Origin: Saccharospirillum salsuginis
GTDB taxonomy: Bacteria > Pseudomonadota > Gammaproteobacteria > Pseudomonadales > Natronospirillaceae
DNA length: 64,000 nucleotides
Direction of reading: 5' to 3'
NCBI RefSeq assembly: GCF_014651855.1
Contig: NZ_BMXR01000014.1
Location: forward strand, 62,001 to 126,000
Within the stretch, counting starts at the first letter, position 1. Every line of letters starts with the position of its first letter. The position numbers were made by a program, and so were the translations under genes. Below, one piece after another: positions 17,333-24,915 of the stretch. The notes under the pieces are model-generated. The model did no database searches. It worked only from the letters and a program-made list of their open reading frames with translations, and was not told the origin of the DNA.

Positions 17333-18562
17333 TTAGAACAGAATCCGCGCCCGAATGGTCCCCTTCACCTCACGCACTTTCTCCAATGCCTTCAATGAGC
17401 ATTCCTGCGCGACGTCGATCACCACGTAACCGACCTTGTCTTTGGTCTGCAGGTACTGACCCATGATGTTGATGTCGTTCTCCGAGAAAATACGGTTGAT
17501 CTCGGACATGACGCCGGGGATGTTGTGGTGAATGTGCAGCAGCCGGTGTGCATGAGGGTGCGCCGGCAGCGCCACTTCCGGGAAGTTGACGGCGGAGAGG
17601 GAGGTGCCGTTGTCGGAATAGGTGGCGAGCTTCTCGGCGACTTCGATGCCGATGTTGTACTGCGCTTCCTGGGTGGAACCACCGACGTGCGGCGTGAGGA
17701 TGACGTTGTCGAAGGCGCGCAGGGGAGAGACGAATTCGTCGTCGTTGCTGCGCGGTTCGACGGGGAAGACATCGACGGCGGCGCCGAGCAGTTTCTTCTC
17801 CTCCAGCGCGCCGGCGAGGGCGTCGATGTCGACAACGGTGCCACGCGAGGCGTTGATGAAGATGGCGCCGGGTTTCATGCGGGCAAACTGGTCGGGGCCC
17901 ATCATCCATTTGGTGGAGCTGGTTTCGGGGACGTGCAGGGTAACCACGTCGGCTTCTTCAAGCAGTTCGTTCATCGAGCCGACCTGGCGGGCGTTGCCGA
18001 GCGGCAGTTTGGTGACGATGTCGTAGAAGAGCACTTCCATCCCCAAACCTTCGGCCAGAACGCCGAGCTGGGTTCCGATATTGCCGTAGCCGACGATACC
18101 GAGTTTCTTGCCCCGAATCTCGAAGCTGTCGGCGGCGGATTTCATCCAGCCGCCGCGATGCGCGGAGGCGTTTTTCTCGGGAATGCCGCGCAACAGCAGG
18201 ATCGATTCGGCCAGCACCAGTTCGGCGACAGAGCGGGTGTTGGAATAAGGCGCGTTGAAGACGGCGACACCGCGAACGGCGGCGGCATCGAGGTTGACCT
18301 GGTTGGTGCCGATGCAGAAGCAGCCGACAGCGACGAGTTTGTCCGCCGCTTCGAATACCCGCTCGGTCAGCTGGGTGCGCGAGCGAATACCGATGAAGTG
18401 GGCGTCTCGGGCTTTTTCGACCAGATCGTCCTCGGACAGGGACCCTTTGTGGTATTCGATGTTGGTGTAGCCGGCCTTGTGAAGGGTGTCCAGGGCGCTT
18501 TGGTGCACGCCTTCCAATAACAGGATTCGGATCTTGCTCTTATCCAACGAATTCTTGCTCAT
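17333..18562 (-). CDS. serA: D-3-phosphoglycerate dehydrogenase SerA
   Basis: The 409-residue protein from the ATG at 18562 matches the E. coli-type enzyme (410 residues). It catalyses the NAD-dependent oxidation of 3-phosphoglycerate, the first step of serine synthesis. Visible are the Rossmann motif GYGNIGTQLG, the catalytic His in TPHVGGSTQEAQ, and a C-terminal ACT domain (about 335-409, IPGVMSEINRIFSENDINI) that in this class binds serine for feedback inhibition. The open frame extends 29 codons upstream, but MSKNSLDKSKIRIL is the normal start. It is monocistronic. Confidence 0.96.
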   Translation of the reverse strand: MSKNSLDKSKIRILLLEGVHQSALDTLHKAGYTNIEYHKGSLSEDDLVEKARDAHFIGIRSRTQLTERVFEAADKLVAVGCFCIGTNQVNLDAAAVRGVAVFNAPYSNTRSVAELVLAESILLLRGIPEKNASAHRGGWMKSAADSFEIRGKKLGIVGYGNIGTQLGVLAEGLGMEVLFYDIVTKLPLGNARQVGSMNELLEEADVVTLHVPETSSTKWMMGPDQFARMKPGAIFINASRGTVVDIDALAGALEEKKLLGAAVDVFPVEPRSNDDEFVSPLRAFDNVILTPHVGGSTQEAQYNIGIEVAEKLATYSDNGTSLSAVNFPEVALPAHPHAHRLLHIHHNIPGVMSEINRIFSENDINIMGQYLQTKDKVGYVVIDVAQECSLKALEKVREVKGTIRARILF

Positions 18563-18717
18563 GCTCAGGCTCTTGGTGCAGGTGGAAAAAGTGGGTGGCG
18601 CGCGGATGATACCACAGCCCGGGGAGCGAACGAGGAGCCATTTGTGCAATGAACTGTTGTGGCCGGGGCATCATTGGGAGGTACATTTCTGGGTTCGTTA
18701 CCGTGCCAGAACCCGCA

Positions 18718-18891
18718 CCGGCGGCCGGGTAGACCTATACAGGGTCGCGCGGGATGCCGCCCACTCAACCCATCCATGGGGGCTTGACGGCCGTGTCCGA
18801 CCGCCATGGATGGCGGGAGTGCCGGTTTCGCATGGAGCAAATAAACCGGCCGGGCGGCCGACATCCCTGTATAGGTCTACCCGGCCGCCGG
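18718..18891 (+). repeat. CCATCCATGGGGG palindromic element, copy 4 (long form)
   Basis: A perfect 27-base inverted repeat (18718-18744 and 18865-18891, inner end ATACAGGG) encloses TCGCGCGGGATGCCGCC and CTCAACCCATCCATGGGGGC. Unlike other copies it holds about 60 extra bases with a second CCATGGATGG. The outer flank GTGCCAGAACCCGC is at 18703-18716. It occupies the 372-base gap between serA and sigZ, which holds no gene. Confidence 0.85.
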
Positions 18892-18935
18892 CGCTAGCCT
18901 TTAGCGCACTCCAACCTCTGGAATCGACCTGACGA

Positions 18936-19520
18936 TCATTTCCCGGAACACCGATCGGATCTGCAACTATGAGTATGTGGGTAATAATCCTGCACCCAGC
19001 CATCGGCCATATCAACATGGCAACAGGCCAACACTTCTTCACGCAGCAGGGCTCGGCCGCGACTGACCCGGCTCTTGATCGCGGACAGGGATACGCCTTC
19101 GGCCTCGGCCAGAGGCTTGAGCCGTTGACCGTCGAAATCGGCGGCCAAAAGGGCCTCGCGATAGTGGGCCGGCAACCGCTCGGTCATGGGCCGCAGACAG
19201 CTCGCGAGTGCCTGGTGCAGCAGAACGGCGTCGTCTTCCTCGCCGGCCGGCAGGTCGTCTGGTACTACATCCGTGCCCTGCTTTTGGGTGCGCCAGTGAT
19301 CGATCAGGGTGGTCCGGGCAGCCCGATACAGCCAGGCGGGTAGATCGCGCGGTGGGCGATCCTCCCGGATGGCTTTGAGGGCTTTGATGAAGACGTCCTG
19401 AACCAGGTCTTCCGCTGTACCGGCATCGCCCAGCTGGCGCTGCAGGTATTGCGTCAGGGCCTGCCGCAATTGGCCGTAGGCCTGGTCCAGTCCAGTCTCA
19501 GGATCCTGAGTTCGAGTCAT
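18936..19520 (-). CDS. sigZ: SigZ-type ECF RNA polymerase sigma factor
   Basis: The 194-residue protein has sigma region 2 (TAEDLVQDVFIKALKAI, about 37-53) and region 4 (LKPLAEAEGVSLSAIKSRVSRGR, about 130-152). The cysteine-rich tail ACCHVDMADG...SCRSDRCSG is characteristic of SigZ and may bind metal or sense thiol reagents. It lies 26 bases downstream of the ArsI-like gene on the same strand, so the two are co-transcribed. No anti-sigma gene is adjacent; the cysteine tail could replace one. Metal or metalloid response is an inference from the partner gene. Confidence 0.88.
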   Translation of the reverse strand: MTRTQDPETGLDQAYGQLRQALTQYLQRQLGDAGTAEDLVQDVFIKALKAIREDRPPRDLPAWLYRAARTTLIDHWRTQKQGTDVVPDDLPAGEEDDAVLLHQALASCLRPMTERLPAHYREALLAADFDGQRLKPLAEAEGVSLSAIKSRVSRGRALLREEVLACCHVDMADGWVQDYYPHTHSCRSDRCSGK

Positions 19521-19546
19521 CCGGTCTCCCGTTCAATGGTCATGAA

Positions 19547-20017
19547 TCAGCAGCATGACCCGCCGGCTGGCGCGCTTTCGCCGGCGTTCGCATCCGACGT
19601 TTCCGGACGGCAGCAGGCGCCGTCCGCGGTGGCGATGTCGTCGCCGTAGCGTACCGCGGTGGACAGGGTTTGGAAATGCTCCCAGCCGAGCCCTTGCGGG
19701 TCCACGGTCCAGTGTTTGTCGCTGTGAGCATAGCAACACTGGGACTCACCCTGATCGAAGACATCCTCACCGGCGGCGGCTTCGGCCAGTTCCCGAATAC
19801 CGGCCAGCTCCTCGGGGCTGTCGACCTGAAAGCCGAAATGGTCCAGGCCGGCCTGGCTGCCCCGGGTGGAAATGGCGAAATTGATGCGCGGGTCGTCCAG
19901 CATCCATTTGGCGTAATCGGTTTCATGCCGGGCCGGTGGCTGGCCGAACAGATGGCTGTAGAACTCGATATTCCGGTCGAGATCGGATACGGACAAATGC
20001 ACGTGAAAGCGTTTCAT
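19547..20017 (-). CDS. arsI: ArsI/CadI-family metalloenzyme (C-As lyase-like)
   Basis: The 156-residue vicinal-oxygen-chelate protein starts at 20017, where AGGAGA lies five bases upstream. VOC metal ligands are visible in HVHLSVSDL, DHFGFQV and GLGWEHF. The vicinal cysteine pair in QCCYAHSDKHW is the site that holds trivalent organoarsenical in ArsI, which cleaves the C-As bond with Fe(II) and O2. The C terminus has further cysteine pairs (ACCRP, GGSCC), as is common in ArsI. CadI, a cadmium-induced relative, is the alternative. sigZ follows; no arsR or arsenite exporter gene is nearby. Confidence 0.87.
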   Translation of the reverse strand: MKRFHVHLSVSDLDRNIEFYSHLFGQPPARHETDYAKWMLDDPRINFAISTRGSQAGLDHFGFQVDSPEELAGIRELAEAAAGEDVFDQGESQCCYAHSDKHWTVDPQGLGWEHFQTLSTAVRYGDDIATADGACCRPETSDANAGESAPAGGSCC

Positions 20018-20103
20018 GGGGTCTCCTGTCGAGATCAATGAACAAGGGGTTCATGGATAAAGACGAAGGAGACCGAAAAAGGTCGCAGGATTTCGCGAAA
20101 AAA

Positions 20104-20538
20104 TCACTTCAGGGTTTTACGGAATACCCGGATCATGGCGACTTCCTCGTAACCGGCCTTGTCGTGGGCACGTGGGCTCAGTGGGTAGTCGTTGTTGGTG
20201 TCCGAATAGGCGGTTTCGATCCAGTTATGCAGGAACCAGTCTTCCAGTACATCCATTAACTCGTACGCCACCTTGTCGCCACGCCAGTTGGAATCCACAT
20301 ACCAGCCTTCAACATGACCGTAGGGCTGCCGGGTCGAACCGCGCAGCGCCCCCTCGACCAACCCGATCGGCCGGTCGTCCGCCCAGGCGATGAACGCCAC
20401 TTGATGCGGGTCCGCGACCAACTCGTGACACTCCTCCACCAGCGTTTCCCGCTGATTGTCCGGCCACAGGGCAAGGCGCAACGCCACCCAGGATTCCAGA
20501 TCGGCCACGGTCGCCTCTCGAATATCGATATCCGCCAT
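20104..20538 (-). CDS. GNAT N-acetyltransferase, AAC(6')-like
   Basis: The 144-residue protein starts at the ATG at 20538 (MADIDIREATVADL); the frame is open further upstream but without family features. The acetyl-CoA motif region GWYVDSNWRGDKVAYELMDVLEDW and the C-terminal DNNDYPLSPRAHDKAGYEEV-like segment resemble aminoglycoside 6'-N-acetyltransferases (EGWYV and the late H..GYEE). Substrate cannot be decided; many chromosomal members acetylate other amines. It is monocistronic, 86 bases from arsI. Confidence 0.82.
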   Translation of the reverse strand: MADIDIREATVADLESWVALRLALWPDNQRETLVEECHELVADPHQVAFIAWADDRPIGLVEGALRGSTRQPYGHVEGWYVDSNWRGDKVAYELMDVLEDWFLHNWIETAYSDTNNDYPLSPRAHDKAGYEEVAMIRVFRKTLK

Positions 20539-20670
20539 CGTTTCATTCCTTGTGTCAGACAAGCTGACCAGTTTATGGCCAAGTCTGGAGCCCCACAAGC
20601 GATCGAGAAGCCAAGACCCTGCTATGCTTTTCGCAGCGCCAGTACCGACCACCTGACAGGAGGAAGCGCG

Positions 20671-20988
20671 ATGAAATATATCTTCGAAGTGCACATCAAG
20701 GAGGGGTACCGCGCCGAGGACTACGCCGACGCCTGGGTCCGCGCCAGCGAGCTGATCCAGCAGGCACCCGGTGCGCGTGGCACAGAACTGCATCGCAAGA
20801 TCGGCGACCCGAACACCCTGATCGCCATCGCCCACTGGGACAGCAAGGAACAGCGCGATGCCATGGAGTCGAACCACAACCCCGACGTCGCCCGCATCAT
20901 CAAGAGCGCGGCGCCCTTTTGCGAGATACGAACTCTGGGTGAGTTCGAGGAGCCCGAATGGGTGGTGAATCCCCCGGCGCGTGAATAA
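20671..20988 (+). CDS. Small Dabb/ABM-type ferredoxin-like protein
   Basis: The 105-residue protein begins at 20671, nine bases after a strong AGGAGG. The pattern (MKYIFEVHIKEGYRAEDYADAWVRA, then AHWDSKEQRDAM) fits a dimeric alpha/beta barrel such as antibiotic-biosynthesis-monooxygenase or stress-responsive proteins, with the central PGARGTELHRK strand. No substrate can be named. It is divergent from the GNAT gene. A weak hairpin with T-run follows at 21034-21058. Confidence 0.7.
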   Translation: MKYIFEVHIKEGYRAEDYADAWVRASELIQQAPGARGTELHRKIGDPNTLIAIAHWDSKEQRDAMESNHNPDVARIIKSAAPFCEIRTLGEFEEPEWVVNPPARE

Positions 20989-21033
20989 CGGGTGTTTCCA
21001 TACCCATCTTCGCCGTTCCGATTAACCACCGAG

Positions 21034-21058
21034 AACGGTTTGAACAAACCACCGTTTT
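21034..21058 (+). terminator. Possible weak terminator
   Basis: AACGGTTTG and CAAACCACCGTT form an interrupted stem with a short loop, followed by TTTTG, 45 bases after the small Dabb-like gene. Confidence 0.4.
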
Positions 21059-21080
21059 GATTGCCGGGCTCCCCGACCAA

Positions 21081-22199
21081 TCAACCCTCGAAACTGAATC
21101 CTCCATCCGTAATGCGCACAGCCTGTCCGGTCGCGGCTGACTGTTGTGCCGCCAGGCCGATCACCACCGCCTTCAGGCCGTCCTCGACCGTCACTTCAAC
21201 CGGCGCGCCTTCTGTGACCGCCTTGAAGAACCCCAGATGCTGGTAAAAGGTCGAACCGTTGTGGTCGCCTGCGGCGAGCAATTCCGGGTCGACCGGGATG
21301 TCGGATTCGATCGGGCCTTTCGGGTCGCGGGGGCTCAGAATGACCTTGGGCGTCGGTGCTTCGCCCAAGTGTTCCGGCCAGAACCGGCCCGGACCCGGCA
21401 CCAGGCATTCCACCTTGGCCTTGGGCCCAACCGCGCTGATCTCTTCCTGATAGCGTGACCCTTCGGCGAACATGCTCAGCTCCAGCATGGCGCGCTGGCC
21501 GCCCGCAAAATCGAGAATGACATAGGCGTTGTCGAGGATGTCCGGTGTGGCGCCATCGTATTGCTCGTCCAGATGGTTCACGTTCTGGCCGGCACTGGCC
21601 ATGACCCGGACCACGTCATCCTGCAACAACAACCGCATCAGATCGAAAAAGTGGCAGCATTTCTCGACCAGTGTACCGCCGGTGTTGGCATTGAAGCGGT
21701 TCCAGTCGCCCACCTTGGGCAGAAAGGGGAAACGGTGTTCGCGAACACTGAGCATATGGGTCGGCCCCAGATCCCCGTCATCGATGTGCTTGCGCAGTTG
21801 GGTGATCGGTGGCATGTAGCGGTATTCCATGGCCACCCAGACCGGTGCCGGGTGACGGGCAACCGCCTCACGCACCGGCTCGACCTGATCGAGCCGGGTC
21901 ACCAGGGGTTTTTCGATCAGGATCGGCAGCTCGGTCAGTTCCAGCAGCGTCAGCAATTGCTCGGCATGGCAGTGATTGGGGCTGGCGACGACCAGGGCGT
22001 CGAGATCGTTGAAGCTGCAGAGGGATTCGACGCTGTCGAGAAACGTCACATCCGGAACCAACTCGCGACAGGCATCGCGCATGGCCGGGTCCGGTTCGAC
22101 GATGGCCATCACGCGCGCGCCTTCAATCAGGGCCAGGTTGCGCAGGTGCTCCTGCCCCATCATGCCGCAGCCCAGAATGCCGTAATTCAGGTGTTTCAT
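21081..22199 (-). CDS. Gfo/Idh/MocA-family NAD(P)-dependent oxidoreductase
   Basis: The 372-residue protein has an N-terminal Rossmann fold (YGILGCGMMGQEHLRN, residues about 5-20), the family motif EKPLVTRLDQ (about 98-107, catalytic Lys in EKP), and a C-terminal alpha/beta substrate domain. These enzymes oxidise sugars, inositols or sugar acids. An ATG at 22199 has AAGGGGAG eight bases upstream; the in-frame GTG at 22202 is an alternative. It is 73 bases downstream of the GntR gene on the same strand and faces the TRAP genes across it, so it probably metabolises the TRAP substrate. Confidence 0.9.
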   Translation of the reverse strand: MKHLNYGILGCGMMGQEHLRNLALIEGARVMAIVEPDPAMRDACRELVPDVTFLDSVESLCSFNDLDALVVASPNHCHAEQLLTLLELTELPILIEKPLVTRLDQVEPVREAVARHPAPVWVAMEYRYMPPITQLRKHIDDGDLGPTHMLSVREHRFPFLPKVGDWNRFNANTGGTLVEKCCHFFDLMRLLLQDDVVRVMASAGQNVNHLDEQYDGATPDILDNAYVILDFAGGQRAMLELSMFAEGSRYQEEISAVGPKAKVECLVPGPGRFWPEHLGEAPTPKVILSPRDPKGPIESDIPVDPELLAAGDHNGSTFYQHLGFFKAVTEGAPVEVTVEDGLKAVVIGLAAQQSAATGQAVRITDGGFSFEG

Positions 22200-22272
22200 C
22201 ACCGGTACTCCCCTTTGGTCTGGATACCGGGCGCACGCGCCCGGATGTCGGTTTCGGAGTCCGGCAGGAGGG

Positions 22273-23004
22273 TCAGGACAGTCGGGAAATGTAGCGCACG
22301 ATGTCCGGGTCGAACCAGGTGCGCGAAAATTCCTCGATGCGCTCCTTGTTGGACCAGCTCAGGCGTTCCACGTAGCCAACCATATCGCCCGCTTCCTTAT
22401 TCAACAGCTTGGCCACCCAGTCGGGGGCTTTGGTGCAGCTGATGCGGTCCTCGATGTGGGTGATCCAGAAGTCGAAATGATCGCGATAATGCTTGTACAA
22501 ACTCTCGTGCAGCACTTCGGCGTTCAGGTTCGGGTCGTGTGCCTGGTTGATCCACATCTCTTCGCAGGCCCCGGGCGTCTTGTTCAGGAACCTCAGGCGT
22601 CGGATTCGCCACAGGGGCGTCTCCGGTGGCAGCGCCAACTGGTCGGCGACGGTGGCTTCGGTACGGCCGTCGACCGAGAGAATGTCGGCATTAGGCATGC
22701 CGCCTCCCTCGATCAACTCCAACCGAAACAGCTGGTAAATCGCCTTGTCGTTCAGGGTGGACTTCACATAGGTCCCCGACCCCTGACGACGCTCCAGCAT
22801 ACCGTCCTCTTCCAGTTTGGCGAGTGCCTTGCGCAGGGTTCCGACGGCGACACCCAGTTGGGCGGCGAGGTCGGCTTCGACGGGCAGTCGCTCTCCTACC
22901 GGATAGTGACCCGCGGCAATCTCGCGATGCAGCAGTTCACTGATCTGAATGTAGAGGGGCAGGCGTTTGGCATTGTTCTTGTGGGCTCTGCTGATGTTCG
23001 TCAT
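22273..23004 (-). CDS. GntR/HutC-family transcriptional regulator with UTRA domain
   Basis: The 243-residue protein has an N-terminal winged helix (PLYIQISELLHREIAAGHYPVGERLP then LGVAVGTLRKALAKLEEDGML, residues about 17-70) and a C-terminal UTRA ligand-binding domain (about 90-240) of the chorismate-lyase fold, as in HutC, FarR and PhnF. The start at 23004 gives MTNISRAHK; longer frames upstream lack domain content. It is divergent from the aldo/keto reductase and TRAP genes and upstream of the Gfo/Idh/MocA gene, the classic position of a local repressor responding to the transported substrate. Confidence 0.9.
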   Translation of the reverse strand: MTNISRAHKNNAKRLPLYIQISELLHREIAAGHYPVGERLPVEADLAAQLGVAVGTLRKALAKLEEDGMLERRQGSGTYVKSTLNDKAIYQLFRLELIEGGGMPNADILSVDGRTEATVADQLALPPETPLWRIRRLRFLNKTPGACEEMWINQAHDPNLNAEVLHESLYKHYRDHFDFWITHIEDRISCTKAPDWVAKLLNKEAGDMVGYVERLSWSNKERIEEFSRTWFDPDIVRYISRLS

Positions 23005-23137
23005 GCGGACTTCCGGTTGCTGTCGATCATGACCCGGACTGGCTGGGCCGGAAAACCGCCTAGCATGTCCCAGACCGGGGGTCGGCGGCAAGCATACCAC
23101 AGCCGTTTCGACCGCCCCTCAAATAATTCATTCACTA

Positions 23138-23151
23138 TTGATTTACATCAA
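23138..23151. promoter_or_regulatory. Perfect FNR/Anr-type box
   Basis: TTGATTTACATCAA matches the FNR/CRP-family consensus TTGATNNNNATCAA exactly. It lies between the divergent gntR and aldo/keto reductase genes, about 135 bases from each start codon. Confidence 0.6.
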
Positions 23152-23188
23152 CAGAATACATTGCTAGGGTATGGATGCAACCGATTTC

Positions 23189-23246
23189 TGAATTGAGTCT
23201 TCCCAACAAACAACAGCGATCTGAGATAGGATTAAGACTCAATTCA
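23189..23246. promoter_or_regulatory. 13-nt perfect inverted repeat upstream of the aldo/keto reductase gene
   Basis: TGAATTGAGTCTT (23189-23201) and AAGACTCAATTCA (23234-23246) are exact complements 32 bases apart. They are either two operator half-sites or the stem of a leader hairpin in the transcript toward the aldo/keto reductase gene. Confidence 0.6.
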
Positions 23247-23291
23247 CCACTGAAAACGTTCCCGGCGATTGCCGGCAACCGGAGTTTTGAC

Positions 23292-24197
23292 ATGCAGAAA
23301 CTCACGCTCCCCAACAGCGATGTCCAACTCAGCCGTCTTGTCTATGGCGTCTGGCGTCTGGCCGACGACAGCGACACCTCGGTCGACCATGTCCGCCGCA
23401 AGATCGACGTCTGCCTCGACCAGGGCATCACCAGCTTCGACCACGCCGACATCTACGGCAATTACGAGTGCGAAGCGGTATTCGGTCAGGCGCTGAAAGC
23501 CGACCCGGCGTTGCGCGACCGGATGGAACTCATCTCCAAGTGCGACATCGCCCTGAACACCGACAAGTTTCCCGAGCGCAAGGTGAAGTATTACGACACC
23601 AGTGCCGCCTACATCCAGAACAGCGTCGAGAACAGCCTGCGTCACCTGCACACCGACCACCTCGACCTGCTGCTGATCCACCGGCCGGATCCGTTCATGG
23701 ACCCTCAGGAAACCGGCCCGGCACTGGATGCCCTGATCGACAGCGGCAAGGTCCGCGCGGTCGGTGTATCGAACTTCGACGCACCCGACTGGCGACTGCT
23801 GCAGTCGTGCATGAGCCATTCACTGGTGACCAACCAGATCGAAATGAGCGTGCTGGAACGCAGCGCGTTCACCAACGGCACCCTGTCGGACATGCGATTG
23901 GATTTATTACAGCCGATGGCGTGGTCGCCACTGGCTGGCGGGCAATTGTTCGACAATGACTCGGCGGCTGCGATGCGCGTACGCCCGCTGCTCGAACAAC
24001 TGGCGGCCAATCACGAGCACCGGGTCGACCTGGCGGCGTTCGCCTGGTTGCTGGCGCATCCGGCCGGCATTGTGCCGGTGGTCGGGACCAACAACCTGAA
24101 ACGCATCGAAGGCTTGGCCGGCGCGCTCGACATCACCGTCAGCCGCGAGCAGTGGTATGAAATCTGGACCGCGGCCGCGGGCGAGGAAGTGCCCTGA
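23292..24197 (+). CDS. Aldo/keto reductase
   Basis: The 301-residue (beta/alpha)8-barrel enzyme starts at 23292 with GGAG upstream (MQKLTLPNSDVQLSRLVYGVWRL). The AKR catalytic tetrad is visible: Asp and Tyr in FDHADIYGNYECE, Lys in LISKCDI, His in LLIHRPDP. The C-terminal cofactor region PAGIVPVVGTNNLKRIEG binds NAD(P)H. It resembles the YdhF branch. It is the first gene after the regulatory gap and is followed by the TRAP genes, so it likely acts on an imported sugar or carbonyl compound. Substrate is not evident. Confidence 0.92.
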   Translation: MQKLTLPNSDVQLSRLVYGVWRLADDSDTSVDHVRRKIDVCLDQGITSFDHADIYGNYECEAVFGQALKADPALRDRMELISKCDIALNTDKFPERKVKYYDTSAAYIQNSVENSLRHLHTDHLDLLLIHRPDPFMDPQETGPALDALIDSGKVRAVGVSNFDAPDWRLLQSCMSHSLVTNQIEMSVLERSAFTNGTLSDMRLDLLQPMAWSPLAGGQLFDNDSAAAMRVRPLLEQLAANHEHRVDLAAFAWLLAHPAGIVPVVGTNNLKRIEGLAGALDITVSREQWYEIWTAAAGEEVP

Positions 24198-24260
24198 TCG
24201 ACGTGACTCCGGTTGCCACCCGTCGGCGACCGGGCTCGATACACAACCGATAAAAGAAGG

Positions 24261-24280
24261 CCGTTACCCACAACGGCCCA
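24261..24280 (+). promoter_or_regulatory. Intergenic hairpin before the TRAP genes
   Basis: AGGCCGTT and AACGGCC pair around ACCCAC in the 147-base gap between the aldo/keto reductase and dctQ-like genes. There is no T-run, so it is more likely an mRNA-processing or stabilising hairpin than a terminator. Confidence 0.4.
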
Positions 24281-24344
24281 CCGTGCGAGGTTCAACAATG
24301 ACAACTAAGAACCGCTCGCACCGGTCACGGAGAGGATGCGCCCG

Positions 24345-24908
24345 ATGAACGCTTACCTCTTCATCCTGACCGGGTTGCGCAAACTCAACACCGGGTTGAT
24401 CCGAATCGGACACTCCATCGCCTGGATCTGCGTCGCCTTGATGGTGGCGTCGATCCTGTTGCAGGTCGTGTTCCGCTATGTGTTCAACAACGCCCTGCCC
24501 TGGCCGGAAGAAGCGGCCCGGGCGCTGATGATCTGGATGATGGCCCTGGTCGCCGCCGGCGCCTATCGCCAGGGGTCGTTCGTCGCCATCGAGATGCTGC
24601 ACGACTTCATTCCCAGGGCGGCCGCCCGACTGTTGAGACTGTTCCTCCATGTCTGTGCGCTGGTGGTGCTGTACTACCTGTTCACACTCGGTCTCGAATA
24701 TTTTCAGCGCGGGTTCCGCACACGTGCCGCCAGTTTCGATCTGCCGCGCGCCTGGATCTATCTCGCCATGCCGGTCTGCTTCGGCACCATGTTGCTGGTC
24801 AACATCGAGATGTTGATGAAGGACGTGGGTCTGTTGCTGTTCAAAGGATTCGCCTCACGCTTGCCCGAAGGTGAAGACAGCCACCCCACCCCTGTTGTAT
24901 CCGAGTGA
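24345..24908 (+). CDS. TRAP transporter small permease (DctQ family)
   Basis: The 187-residue inner-membrane protein has four hydrophobic helices and the DctQ signature RYVFNNALPWPEEAARALMIWMMALVAAGAYRQG in pieces (residues about 45-78). The start at 24345 has GGAGAGG nine bases upstream; an ATG three codons earlier overlaps that site. It forms the membrane complex with the large DctM subunit, whose gene begins seven bases after this stop. Confidence 0.92.
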   Translation: MNAYLFILTGLRKLNTGLIRIGHSIAWICVALMVASILLQVVFRYVFNNALPWPEEAARALMIWMMALVAAGAYRQGSFVAIEMLHDFIPRAAARLLRLFLHVCALVVLYYLFTLGLEYFQRGFRTRAASFDLPRAWIYLAMPVCFGTMLLVNIEMLMKDVGLLLFKGFASRLPEGEDSHPTPVVSE

Positions 24909-24915
24909 GGCCCCG

